From the NCBI GenBank assembly GCA_937923945.1, contig CALDWC010000175.1:1-28034 (forward strand): a stretch of 28,034 bases of DNA, written 5' to 3'. Shown here in pieces: positions 15,227 to 22,843 of the stretch (the stretch's first letter is position 1; each line of letters opens with the position of its first letter). The notes under the pieces are model-generated. The model ran no database searches, was not told the origin of the DNA, and was given only the letters and a program-made list of their open reading frames with translations. Both the position numbers and the translations under genes were made by a program. The stretch comes from an uncultured Treponema sp. (lineage in GTDB: Bacteria > Spirochaetota > Spirochaetia > Treponematales > Treponemataceae).

Positions 15227-15976
15227 ATGTATGTTGGAATTGATATCGGCTCAACGGCAAGTAAAGCCGTGATGATGGATCAAAGCCGCCGTGAAATTGT
15301 GCATAAAACCGTTATTCCGTCCGGCTGGAACAGCAAAGAAACGGCGGAAACACTGTTGAGTTGGGCAAAAGAGTATTCACCGGAGTTTACCGTGACGGCT
15401 ACCGGATACGGCAGAGTGAGTGTTGACTTTGCGGATAAAACGGTAACCGAAATTAGCTGCCACGCGGCGGGGGCGTACTTTTTAGCGGGACGCGATGTAA
15501 CGGTGATTGATATCGGGGGACAAGATACCAAGGTGATTGCGCAAAAAAACGGTAAAGTGCAGGATTTTTTGATGAATGATAAATGCTCCGCCGGTACCGG
15601 AAAGTTTTTAGAAGTGATGGCGAACCGATTGGGTTTAAGTTTAGCGGAAATGTTTGCCTGCGCCGAGCGCGGTAATGATATTACGCTTTCGTCTACCTGC
15701 ACGGTATTTGCCGAATCGGAAGTGATTTCGCTGATGGGACGCGGAACGCCCCGTGAGGACATTGCCCGCGGTGTGATTAACCGAATTGTTGAAAAAACGG
15801 TTTCGCTCGTCTCAAAACGGTTTTCGGGAAATGATTATTTTTTAACGGGAGGATTTTGTGAAAGTGCCTTCCTTATATCGTTGCTGGCGGCAAAATTAAA
15901 CGCCGCAGTTTATACTTCACCGCTTGGCAGATTCGCCGGTGCTATCGGGGCTTGTCTTTTGGGAAACGCTGATTAA
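15227..15976 (+). CDS. 2-hydroxyacyl-CoA dehydratase activase (BadF/BadG/BcrA/BcrD ATPase family)
   Basis: The family uses ATP hydrolysis to drive one electron from a [4Fe-4S] cluster into a 2-hydroxyacyl-CoA dehydratase or benzoyl-CoA-reductase-type partner. The ASKHA fold motifs are visible: GIDIGSTASKAV near the start, VIDIGGQDTKVI in the middle, and LTGGF near the end. Both cluster cysteines are present, in NDKCSAGTG and SSTCTVF. At 249 residues it is slightly short. The last residues and the stop (LGNAD then TAA) are encoded by the start of a dispersed repeat, so the natural C terminus may have been replaced. No dehydratase subunit gene is nearby, so this is a stand-alone activase here; YjiL-like proteins are an alternative name. 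Confidence 0.92.
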   Translation: MYVGIDIGSTASKAVMMDQSRREIVHKTVIPSGWNSKETAETLLSWAKEYSPEFTVTATGYGRVSVDFADKTVTEISCHAAGAYFLAGRDVTVIDIGGQDTKVIAQKNGKVQDFLMNDKCSAGTGKFLEVMANRLGLSLAEMFACAERGNDITLSSTCTVFAESEVISLMGRGTPREDIARGVINRIVEKTVSLVSKRFSGNDYFLTGGFCESAFLISLLAAKLNAAVYTSPLGRFAGAIGACLLGNAD

Positions 15977-16075
15977 AGGTTCGACGGTCGTTTAACGGCA
16001 AACTTTGCGAAGCAAAGTTTTTTGCAGAAGCAAAGTATCTCCTTTATTATTTCTCAATGTTCAGTATAATAAGGT
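15962..16075 (+). repeat. Dispersed palindromic repeat, copy 7, with built-in terminator; supplies a stop codon
   Basis: GGAAACGCTGATTAAAGG starts inside the activase gene and its TAA (15974-15976) is that gene's stop. An inverted TTTAACGG and the hairpin AAACTTTGC (16000-16008), loop GAA, GCAAAGTTT (16012-16020) with six Ts follow. The TATCTCCTT and TTTCTCAATGTTCAG tail matches copy 4. The hairpin is well placed to end activase transcription. Confidence 0.8.
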
Positions 16076-16217
16076 AGAATTCCGGACGTTTAACTTCGCC
16101 GCTGAAATAGCGTGAAATTCATAAGAACAGATAGCAGTAAAAATAGAGGTATCGGCAGGTGAACGTGTAACTAAAAAGTCATCCTAATTGTGTCTTGATA
16201 CAGTAAAATGCGCATAC

Positions 16218-16246
16218 TTGAAATTTATTCTTGCTTTTGATAAAAT
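16218..16246 (+). promoter_or_regulatory. Promoter of the GAF/HD-GYP gene (very short leader)
   Basis: A -35 TTGAAA (16218-16223), a 17-base spacer and a -10 TAAAAT (16241-16246) are present. The expected start is at about 16253, only 10 bases before the ATG at 16263, and no Shine-Dalgarno sequence is present. This placement rules against the earlier TTG start at 16188. Confidence 0.65.
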
Positions 16247-16262
16247 TACACCAATTTTAGCT

Positions 16263-17498
16263 ATGAATAAAACAACAGAGCAAGTTTTACGCAATATTTT
16301 TACGGTAGAATCGAAACTGCACAAAATTCAGGACTTTGACATTCTGTTGGAGTTGATTTTAACCGAAGCGCGCATGGCGGTTGACGCCGATGCCGGTTCA
16401 ATCTATGTGGTTAGCGGTAATCGGCTCGCAATTCGCTATGCACAAAATGATACTTTGAAAAAGAAACTAAAACCGGGTGAAAAGCTGCCCTTTGTTGCAT
16501 TTAGTTTTCCGATTAACGATGAAACTATCGCAGGTTATGTCGCAAACAACGCGACGATTGTAAACGAACCGGATGTATACGCCATTGCTCCGGAGAAAAA
16601 ATACAAGTTCGGGAAATCAAGCGATATCGCAACCGGTTATAAATCGGTTTCCATTTTGACATTACCGCTTGTTTCACCAAAAGAGCAAGTTTTAGGCGTC
16701 ATCCAAATTTTAAATGCAAAAGATGAGCACGGTAATATTAAACCATTTTCAAAAAATGATGAACTGTATTTACAACATTTTGCAACGAATGCGGCTGAAG
16801 CGTTACAACACGCTGCTCTCACCCGTGCGATTATCATGCGCATGGTACGCATGTCGGAATTGCGTGATCCGAGTGAAACGGGACTTCACATTAAACGCGT
16901 ATCAAGTTATGCCGTTGAAATTTATGACCGCTGGGCTTTTAATCGGAAAATCAGCGAAGATGAACAAACCAAGTTCCGTGATGATTTAAAAATTGCAGCT
17001 CTTTTACACGATGTCGGAAAAGTTGCCATTCCTGACAGAATTCTAAAAAAACCGGGGCGGCTTGATGAGGATGAATACGACAACATGAAAACGCATACAT
17101 GGCTCGGCGCACAGCTTTTTTCACCGCATGAAAATGATTTTGATAAATTCATTTCGGAAACAATTTTACGGCACCATGAAAATTGGGACGGTTCCGGATA
17201 TCCCGGAAAAATTAATATTGCAGATGGTACACCGCTTGTTAAAAATCCGGTTACGGGAAAAGCCGAAGGCTTACGCGGAGAAGAAATTCCTTTGGGTGCG
17301 AGAATTATCGCCCTCGCCGATGTGTATGACGCCCTTTCGTGCAAACGTTGCTATAAAGATCCATGGTCGGACGAAAAAATCATAGCCGAATTAAAGCGGT
17401 GCCGCGGTAAAAAATTCGACCCCGAAATTATCGATGCATTTTTTGAAATATATCCGCGTATCCAAAAAATTCGTGAATCTTACAATGAACACATATAA
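16263..17498 (+). CDS. GAF/HD-GYP domain protein, probable cyclic-di-GMP phosphodiesterase
   Basis: This 411-residue cytosolic protein probably degrades cyclic di-GMP in response to a ligand or redox signal. Residues about 20-190 form a GAF domain (ADAGSIYVV, ETIAGYVANN, VLGVIQILN). An HD-GYP domain follows: RDPSETGLHIKRV, LLHDVGKVAIPD near 247, HHENWDGSGYP near 303 and ARIIALADVYDAL. All metal-binding and GYP motif residues are intact, so activity is expected. There is no membrane segment or receiver domain. The start at 16263 fits the promoter and the GAF domain; a longer frame from TTG 16188 begins upstream of the promoter. The stop codon overlaps the start of a repeat copy. Confidence 0.93.
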   Translation: MNKTTEQVLRNIFTVESKLHKIQDFDILLELILTEARMAVDADAGSIYVVSGNRLAIRYAQNDTLKKKLKPGEKLPFVAFSFPINDETIAGYVANNATIVNEPDVYAIAPEKKYKFGKSSDIATGYKSVSILTLPLVSPKEQVLGVIQILNAKDEHGNIKPFSKNDELYLQHFATNAAEALQHAALTRAIIMRMVRMSELRDPSETGLHIKRVSSYAVEIYDRWAFNRKISEDEQTKFRDDLKIAALLHDVGKVAIPDRILKKPGRLDEDEYDNMKTHTWLGAQLFSPHENDFDKFISETILRHHENWDGSGYPGKINIADGTPLVKNPVTGKAEGLRGEEIPLGARIIALADVYDALSCKRCYKDPWSDEKIIAELKRCRGKKFDPEIIDAFFEIYPRIQKIRESYNEHI

Positions 17499-17832
17499 GA
17501 AACATTGATTAAAAGCTTTAGGAAACACTGATTAATTCAATCGAGAATTAATCAGCGCCGAGTAAAACGAAAAAGCGATTATTCGAGGATGTCCTCCAAA
17601 GTTACATACGGTGTTAGCGACTTCCGTAGCATTCCGGAAATTGCGCTTGTATAGGATAACTTTGAACCGAAAATTTGCTTTCTTTTATGTTATTTCTCAT
17701 AAAAAGACAACCATCTTGCCGTGCTGTCAACGGAATACTTTGTCAAACAATCGTGTAATTTTATGAAGGAAACATTGTTATTATAATGTATCGTGTTTTA
17801 TCAACGCGGAACCTATATCAATAGAGGTTTTT
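17499..17832. other. Intergenic region with a repeat copy and a possible promoter
   Basis: The first 60 bases hold a dispersed repeat. From 17560 to 17770 nothing recognisable was found on either strand. TATAAT at 17782-17787 could be the -10 of the next gene, but the sequence 17 bases upstream (TTTTAT) is a poor -35. Confidence 0.45.
17500..17559. repeat. Dispersed palindromic repeat, copy 8 (two left ends in tandem)
   Basis: A degenerate left end GAAACATTGATTAAAAGC begins at the stop codon of the HD-GYP gene. It runs into a second, better end, GGAAACACTGATTAATTC (from 17521), which pairs with GAATTAATCAG (17545-17555). The first looks like a remnant into which the second copy was inserted, or an internal duplication. 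Confidence 0.7.
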
Positions 17833-18840
17833 ATGAAAAAGTATATATTTTCGGCGATTGCCGGTTTTTTTGTTTGTTTCGTTTTTGGTCAAACCGTTGT
17901 TCCAAAAACGTCTTCCAACGGCTTTCAAATTCTCAAGCATATACCAAGTAATGAAGCGGAAGTCGCTTTGCAAGAATTACGCCACATCGATTTTTTTTCC
18001 GAAGTGCGAATAGAATCGCTTTCAACCCTTGACAAAGTTCGGGCGGGTTCTCCTTTTAAAAAAGACTGTCAAGCAAAGTTTTCACTCATGTTCGGTGAAA
18101 AACCGTTTCCGTTGAGCAATACAGATATTATTGTCCGCTTTCCCGAACAAACCGAAGCCGGTGTTGTATATTCATACGAACACGTACAAACCGATGCAGA
18201 CGGCATTGCCCGTTTTTCGCTTCCCGTGTTTCAAAAACCGCTTTTGGCGGAAGTAACATTTATGATTCAGCTTTTTTCAGAGGGAGAAGGGAAAAATTGT
18301 GTTCCACGTGAATTTGAACTGCTCAACGATGAAGAACGGCAAAAACTTTCCGTTTCATTCCCTTGTAAAGTTGGGGCGAAAAAGCGCACCGGTTTAAAAG
18401 CTTGTATCGATATCGCCGACTTTGACGAAAACGGAAAGCTCTTCGGACGGAATATGGTTGCAACGTCATTGTTGGGAGAGCTGATGCGGCGCGGATATTT
18501 ATATCCGGGAAACTATGATTCTCGCGTCACAAAAAACTCGAATAAACCGATGGAAGATGCTGTTGCCGTTGCCGCAAAAGAATTTGCAGGAAACGTCAAA
18601 GATTATCTTTTCGGCAGGACATCCATCATAAAAACCGAAAAGCTCGACGACGGCTGGGAAGCAACCTGTAAAATCAATGCAAAAATCTGGAATATGAAAA
18701 CAAACACCTGTGCAAAAGAAATTACCTGCCAAGCAACGGCTTCCGGAAAAACAGCTGCGGATGCGATATCAAAAGCCCGTCAAAAGCTGGGGGCGGAAGT
18801 GCTGGCTGATGCACTGGAATTCGGCTTTGAATTTCAATAA
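17833..18840 (+). CDS. Exported protein of unknown function
   Basis: This 335-residue protein has a clear signal peptide (MKKYIFSAIAG and a hydrophobic run ending near FGQT at 19-22) with no lipobox, so it is probably periplasmic or secreted. Residues about 70-180 look like an Ig-like beta domain (TDADGIARFSLPVF is typical of such folds). The C-terminal 100 residues (DAVAVAAKEFAGNVKD, then KINAKIWNMKTN and ATASGKTAADAISKARQKLG) resemble the end of CsgG/LPP20-type envelope proteins; this is a visual impression only. The start has AGAGG upstream. The gene stands alone and ends in a strong bidirectional terminator shared with the converging tRNA. Confidence 0.8.
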   Translation: MKKYIFSAIAGFFVCFVFGQTVVPKTSSNGFQILKHIPSNEAEVALQELRHIDFFSEVRIESLSTLDKVRAGSPFKKDCQAKFSLMFGEKPFPLSNTDIIVRFPEQTEAGVVYSYEHVQTDADGIARFSLPVFQKPLLAEVTFMIQLFSEGEGKNCVPREFELLNDEERQKLSVSFPCKVGAKKRTGLKACIDIADFDENGKLFGRNMVATSLLGELMRRGYLYPGNYDSRVTKNSNKPMEDAVAVAAKEFAGNVKDYLFGRTSIIKTEKLDDGWEATCKINAKIWNMKTNTCAKEITCQATASGKTAADAISKARQKLGAEVLADALEFGFEFQ

Positions 18841-18866
18841 AAAAGTTACCAACGTTGCCTGAATAT

Positions 18867-18902
18867 AAAAAAAGCTTTCGGTTTTCACCGAAAGCTTTTT
18901 TT
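18867..18902. terminator. Bidirectional intrinsic terminator between exported-protein gene and tRNA-Leu
   Basis: A 16-bp perfect stem (18867-18882 with 18887-18902) built on AGCTTTCGGT encloses loop TTTC. It has seven As on one side and seven Ts on the other, so it works for both strands. Its outer end touches the last base of the tRNA gene. Confidence 0.9.
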
Positions 18903-18983
18903 GCGGCGAACTGGACTTGAACCAGCACACCTTTTGGGCACTAGCACCTCAAGCTAGCGTGTCTACCATTCCACCACCGCCGC
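18902..18983 (-). tRNA. tRNA-Leu (anticodon GAG)
   Basis: This is an 82-base class II tRNA on the minus strand. The acceptor 5' strand GCGGCGG pairs with UCGCCGC (one G-U), with discriminator A at 18902. The anticodon stem CUAGC/GCUAG encloses UUGAGGU, giving anticodon GAG at 18950-18948, which reads CUC and CUU. A long variable arm (GCCCAAAAGGU region) and a T arm with GGUUCAAGUCC are present. CCA is not encoded. Confidence 0.95.
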
Positions 18984-19013
18984 AAAGGAGTTAATATAAA
19001 GAAACGACATGAA

Positions 19014-19044
19014 AACGCTATCAAGTTTTTAATCAGCATTTTCA
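19014..19044 (-). repeat. Degenerate half copy of the dispersed repeat in the tRNA leader
   Basis: GCTATCAAG followed by TTTTTAATCAGCATTTTC matches the type-1 right end of copy 1 with several substitutions. It lies between the tRNA promoter and the mature tRNA, so it would be transcribed as part of the precursor. Confidence 0.5.
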
Positions 19045-19069
19045 TAGGCAATCGTTTTGATAACGATAC

Positions 19070-19098
19070 ATTGTAGCATAAAAACCGAATTTTGTCAA
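19070..19098 (-). promoter_or_regulatory. Promoter of tRNA-Leu
   Basis: The minus strand has a perfect -35 TTGACA (19098-19093), a 17-base spacer, and -10 TACAAT (19075-19070). The predicted start at about 19063 gives a leader of about 80 bases before the mature tRNA. Confidence 0.8.
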
Positions 19099-19190
19099 GT
19101 CGAAAACGTTAATTTTTTGCTTTTTGTCGAATCAGCGCTTCATTTGCAATGACGAATCGGTAATCAGCTTTCGTTGTACCGTTTTCCGCA

Positions 19191-20369
19191 TTAAAATAGC
19201 CGTGCAATAAGTCCCGGAATAGTAACCAAATTACCGATAATCGCGCCCACACTGGAAAGAATAAACACCAGCAGCACTTTTGCAATGCGGTTTGTATACC
19301 AGCCTTTCAGCGTTGCAATATCGTCGGTAATGTTCATCATATCGCGGACCTGCGGTTTGCAAACGGTTGCCTGTACGATTGCCGTAACCATGCCGATGCC
19401 GATAAACGGATTTAACGTGGCAACCGGCGCAAACACAAAAGCCGATATAATGGTAAGAATATTTGCCCATGCTAAAAGAGAACCGACTGCGGCAAGCCCC
19501 CCGTTCCAAATCAGCCAGCGTAAAAGATTTTGTGCAAGTTGTTCTTTGTTCCCTGAAATAAAAAGCGGAGCGGTCAACAGCGCAATGAGGAGAACGGGAA
19601 AAGCAATATTCAAAACTTTTCCCCAAACGCTTTTCGGCGGAATTTCCGCTATTTTTTCGAGGTTTGCCTCCGCTTCGTTTTTATCAAGTGCACGAATACG
19701 TTTTTCCGTACCGTTCAAATGCCCCGCGCCGAGTACCGCCAGCACTTTTTTACCTTCCGCCTGCCAAATTTTCGTGCCGAGCCACGTGTCCCGCTCATCG
19801 ATGAGCACTTCTTTTACTTCGGGCATTTCTTGGGCAACTTCTTCGAGCATCGCATCCATTTCACTTTTTTGTTTGAGTTTTTCAATATCGGCGGCGTCCA
19901 GTTCTTCTTTGGAAAACGCCGAAGCTAAAAGGCTTGCAAGAATTTTCGATTTTCCCATCGGCCCGTTTTGCGCCCAAGCCCGTCGCAAGGTAACGTGAAT
20001 CGGGCGATCAACCATCTCTGTTTTTATCTGCAATTCATGCGCGACCGTGATAGCGGCTTTCATTTCATCACCCGGTTGTACACCGACATTCAGTCCCATC
20101 CGTTTTTGAAATGACGCGAGAACAAGATTCGCCAACAATAAAAATCCTTTCTTTTCTTTTAAAACTTTTATAATATCAAGCGACTCCCATCGATTTTTTT
20201 CCATCATTGATTTATAACGGGCGTCGTCCAACTCGACACAAACACAATCCGGCATTTCCGTGCGAATTGCATTTTCGACTTGAGTGATACTTTCATTTGA
20301 AACGTGGGCAGTTCCTACCAAAATAATTTCTCTATCCGTCAATTGTATCCTGCGTACTAATTCCGACAT
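19191..20369 (-). CDS. TraB/PrgY family membrane protein
   Basis: This is a 392-residue member of the TraB/PrgY/GumN-related family, named after enterococcal pheromone-shutdown proteins. The N-terminal half shows the family motifs GTAH at 19-22, CVELDDARY, and GAGHLNG near 215, which resemble metallopeptidase-like active-site residues. The C-terminal 150 residues carry about four membrane helices (VLLIALLTAPLFI, IISAFVFAPVATLNPFIGIG, ending VLLVFILSSVGAIIG). In bacteria outside enterococci its job is unknown; peptide-signal degradation is a possibility only. The start has GAGGA about 8 bases upstream. A monocistronic unit, divergent from the next gene. Confidence 0.92.
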   Translation of the reverse strand: MSELVRRIQLTDREIILVGTAHVSNESITQVENAIRTEMPDCVCVELDDARYKSMMEKNRWESLDIIKVLKEKKGFLLLANLVLASFQKRMGLNVGVQPGDEMKAAITVAHELQIKTEMVDRPIHVTLRRAWAQNGPMGKSKILASLLASAFSKEELDAADIEKLKQKSEMDAMLEEVAQEMPEVKEVLIDERDTWLGTKIWQAEGKKVLAVLGAGHLNGTEKRIRALDKNEAEANLEKIAEIPPKSVWGKVLNIAFPVLLIALLTAPLFISGNKEQLAQNLLRWLIWNGGLAAVGSLLAWANILTIISAFVFAPVATLNPFIGIGMVTAIVQATVCKPQVRDMMNITDDIATLKGWYTNRIAKVLLVFILSSVGAIIGNLVTIPGLIARLF

Positions 20370-20398
20370 CGTTTAATCCTCATAGTAATAATTCTCCC

Positions 20399-20426
20399 AT
20401 TATACTATTTTTATTTTTTTTATCAA
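20399..20426 (-). promoter_or_regulatory. Promoter of the TraB-family gene
   Basis: The minus strand shows -35 TTGATA (20426-20421), a 16-base spacer and a perfect -10 TATAAT (20404-20399), about 30 bases upstream of the ATG. Confidence 0.7.
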
Positions 20427-20555
20427 TAATAATGTTTTTCACCGGAACAATAACGTTTTTCTTTATGGAAACAATACGATAATACTGCACGGTGAAATGT
20501 ACTTTTATTGCTCAATATCCCCTTGTGTTTGCCGAAAATAGAAACGGAGAACGGT

Positions 20556-21236
20556 ATGAAAAAATAGCGGCTGTTATTTGTTTTTATCATTTTTCCCTTG
20601 CTTTTGGGAAATACCCATACCGGGGAGATTGAAGGTACTACGGTAACGCGCATTCCGGTGTGGGTGTTTTTGGAAACTATGCCGGGTGCTTCGGGCGAAA
20701 ACGCCCGTGCTTCATTGCCACCTCGAAATGCATTAACCGAATATTCCGCTTTTTTACTTTCCGGCTTGGTGTTCGGGTGGGAATTTACCTACACACCTTA
20801 TGATAAAACGCGCGCCGTTGAAGAATATTTTGAAATTAAACCGAAGCATGAAATAGCGACAAACGATGAAGCGTTGACCATAACCGATCTCACGGCGGCG
20901 TATCCGTATTTGTACTGCTATGCCGAGTATACGGCGAACGATGTCCTTGCGAAGCGGCAAAGTGCGTGGCAAAGCATTTCATATCGAACAGTGCAGGGCA
21001 GCGGTATCGGCGAGCGAAGCGATGAAATTGCCGGAGTGTATACCGCATACATCAATGCTGCAAAAGATGCCGTACGCCGCTATGCCCGCAGTCTCACGAA
21101 AAATAAACCGCGGGAAATTCGCGGACAGTTACTGATCCGGGATAATCCGCGGCTTTTTATGAAAAGCGGTTTGTTTCATGCAAGTTTGGAAATGTACATC
21201 TATGCGGAAAAAATCATTCCGTACACGACGTTTTAG
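20556..21236 (+). pseudogene. Exported protein of unknown function with an amber codon at position 4
   Basis: The natural start appears to be ATG 20556, preceded by GGAGAA at a proper distance. It begins Met-Lys-Lys and then hits TAG at 20565-20567. The same frame continues as RLLFVFIIFPLLLGNTHTGE, a perfectly normal signal-peptide core, and then an open 200-residue domain to 21236. A single base change from AAG or CAG to TAG would explain this. Otherwise translation must start at a non-ATG codon (TTG 20598 is the first usual one), which loses the signal peptide. The body (IPVWVFLETMPG, FGWEFTYTPYDKTRAVEEYF, SDEIAGVYTAYINAAKDAVR) matches no family I recognise. It converges with the rnf-like cluster, with the two stops 4 bases apart. 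Confidence 0.6.
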
Positions 21237-21240
21237 ACTT

Positions 21241-21771
21241 TTAAAAGAGAAAATTCAAAAAGTACGCATTCGCCGAAGTAATGATAAGCGTCATCAGCCC
21301 GAGCATAATCAACGAAAGACTTGCAAGCCGCTGATAATAATTGGTATTCCGCTGTGCCGTAATGCGGTTATACGAATTGAGAAAACACGTACAGACCATC
21401 AGTGAAATAAAGCCGACCGCAATGACGGTGAGCAAATCCAAAAATGATGGCGCTTCAAAAAGCGCAAAAAGCGAAAGTCCGAATGTAACATTTTTTTCTT
21501 GTTTTCCGATACTTGCTTGCGGAAAAATTTTAGAAAGTAAAAGTTCGCTTGCAAAAAAAATTGCTGCCAGCACAAAAGGCATAAAAAACAAAAGATTGAA
21601 AAAAACATACTTTTGTAAAAAATAACCGGCGGAACTTACCGCGAGTACGAGACAAAAATTTTTTGCATAGTAGCGCCAATCAAACGGACGGTGTGCGAAC
21701 AGCAATACTCGTTCCAAGCCGATGCCGTAAATCAAAACAATCGAAAAAAGCAAACTGTATACTAAAACCAT
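21241..21771 (-). CDS. Divergent RnfA-like membrane protein (last gene of the rnf-like operon)
   Basis: This 176-residue protein has about six membrane helices and sits where rnfA sits in C-D-G-E-A clusters. Faint similarity to RnfA/RsxA remains at the start (VLVYSLLFSIVLIYGIGLERVL) and near the end (FISLMVCTCFLNS... then LSLIMLGLMTLI). RnfA normally has cysteines in GLCP and TNCA motifs that bind a membrane [2Fe-2S] cluster with RnfE. Here the first position reads GLERVLLFAH and the second region KNVTFGLSLFALF, with no cysteine in either. It starts 2 bases after the previous stop. The assignment relies on position plus weak similarity; redox function is doubtful. Confidence 0.55.
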   Translation of the reverse strand: MVLVYSLLFSIVLIYGIGLERVLLFAHRPFDWRYYAKNFCLVLAVSSAGYFLQKYVFFNLLFFMPFVLAAIFFASELLLSKIFPQASIGKQEKNVTFGLSLFALFEAPSFLDLLTVIAVGFISLMVCTCFLNSYNRITAQRNTNYYQRLASLSLIMLGLMTLIITSANAYFLNFLF

Positions 21772-21773
21772 GG

Positions 21774-22358
21774 CTAAAAGTCCTTAAACGGAATAATGTC
21801 GCCTTTCCGCACTGAAAAATAAATCCATACGGAAAAAGCTAAAAGGAAAAAAGCGCCGGCATTTGTTCCGAAAAACTTAAAAATTAAAAATTTCTCCGGA
21901 ATGATTTTTAATGAAACCAATCCTGCAGGAATTAAAAATGAAATCGAGCCGAAATACAGGATTTCACGCAACAATGAAAAACCTAAAAAAAATACGGTGT
22001 AAAAAATGATTAATGAAAAGGATTGATAGCCTTCACGATATTCGGCAACACACAACAGCAAGATGTACGAAACAGCCGTCAAGTAAATATAAAACCGCAG
22101 GGTTAATTCCGCAACCGGAAATAGAAGCGATGCAGTCAGCGAAAAAATCATAGTAGCGGCGGTAACAAAAAGTCGCGTAAAAATGTCTTTTCCGTCTTCC
22201 GTTTTGATAGCAATCCAGTCGATAATTTTTTCGGCAAGTAACGAAGCAAAAAACAAAAACCAAAGTTCAGCCGCCAATAAAAGTCCATATCCGAAATGCG
22301 ACGAACACGGAATGAGCGGAATAAGTCCTGCAATAAATGCAACGGAATTTTTTTTCAT
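21774..22358 (-). CDS. Divergent RnfE-like membrane protein
   Basis: This 194-residue protein has about six membrane helices. The segment LREILYFGSISF matches the RELLGxGTLFG stretch of RnfE/RsxE, and GTNAGAFFLLAF matches its PPGAF end. Near the start, where RnfE reads GLCPxLAV, this protein reads GLIPLIPCSS: the cluster cysteine is replaced by Ile, although one cysteine occurs four residues later at 18. No NCA motif is visible. It overlaps the previous gene by four bases (ATGA), so translation is coupled. I take it as RnfE-derived with the iron-sulfur site lost or moved. Confidence 0.65.
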   Translation of the reverse strand: MKKNSVAFIAGLIPLIPCSSHFGYGLLLAAELWFLFFASLLAEKIIDWIAIKTEDGKDIFTRLFVTAATMIFSLTASLLFPVAELTLRFYIYLTAVSYILLLCVAEYREGYQSFSLIIFYTVFFLGFSLLREILYFGSISFLIPAGLVSLKIIPEKFLIFKFFGTNAGAFFLLAFSVWIYFSVRKGDIIPFKDF

Positions 22359-22843
22359 CGTGCCGCCTCCCGTAATTTTTCCAGTTTTAATTTTGCCCGC
22401 ATAACCGTTGAATCAAGTACGGTTGTCGTTTTATTTTCTTTGCCTAAAAGGCCCAAATAAGTTATTTCCGTATCGGTTTGCGCGCTTGCAAAAACTGCAT
22501 TGGCTAATCCCGCATCGGTAAAAACCGGTTGAATAAAAACGGAAAATTCACCGCCGCTGTGCTTTACCAAAAAAGCTTCAACGGAAAGCGAACGGAGATT
22601 TTTTTTTCCGGAGTTTGCAAATGCAGCGGAAATCGGTTGCAGTGATGTGATGTGAACCGCGCAGAATTGCGGTTCGGAAACGGAAACTTCATTTTTGAAA
22701 AAATCGGTCAGTGCCGTTTCAAAACTCAATCGAGTAAAGTGTTTCGCTAAAACCGACAACCCGAACGCCGCCAGTGCAAACACCAAAAACGAAGAAAAAA
22801 TAACGGAATATTTTATCAAAAGTTTTTTATGCGTTTGTTCCAT
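22355..22843 (-). CDS. RnfG-position membrane-anchored protein lacking a normal flavin site
   Basis: This 162-residue protein has one N-terminal helix (about 11-33) and a periplasmic remainder, the topology of RnfG. It sits between RnfD and RnfE as rnfG does. Typical RnfG has an FMN-binding domain with GYGG and ETPGLG motifs and a C-terminal SGATxTS whose threonine is flavinylated. None of these is recognisable. The region that could align, TTTVLDSTVMRAKL, keeps a threonine but not the glycine. It overlaps the rnfD stop by 17 bases and the next start by ATGA. Identification is mainly by position, so confidence is moderate. Confidence 0.5.
   Translation of the reverse strand: MEQTHKKLLIKYSVIFSSFLVFALAAFGLSVLAKHFTRLSFETALTDFFKNEVSVSEPQFCAVHITSLQPISAAFANSGKKNLRSLSVEAFLVKHSGGEFSVFIQPVFTDAGLANAVFASAQTDTEITYLGLLGKENKTTTVLDSTVMRAKLKLEKLREAAR

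Noticed and set aside
16188..16262. Upstream TTG start for the GAF/HD-GYP gene
   Set aside because: The promoter -10 lies at 16241-16246, downstream of this start, and the added residues do not belong to the GAF domain.
19285..19998. 237-codon frame opposite the TraB-family gene
   Set aside because: It is an antisense shadow: a serine- and phenylalanine-rich product with no motif, while the minus strand is a clear TraB protein.
20565..20567. Pyrrolysine or other recoding at TAG
   Set aside because: No recoding genes or signals are visible, and a codon-4 position in a signal peptide makes a point mutation or read error far more likely.
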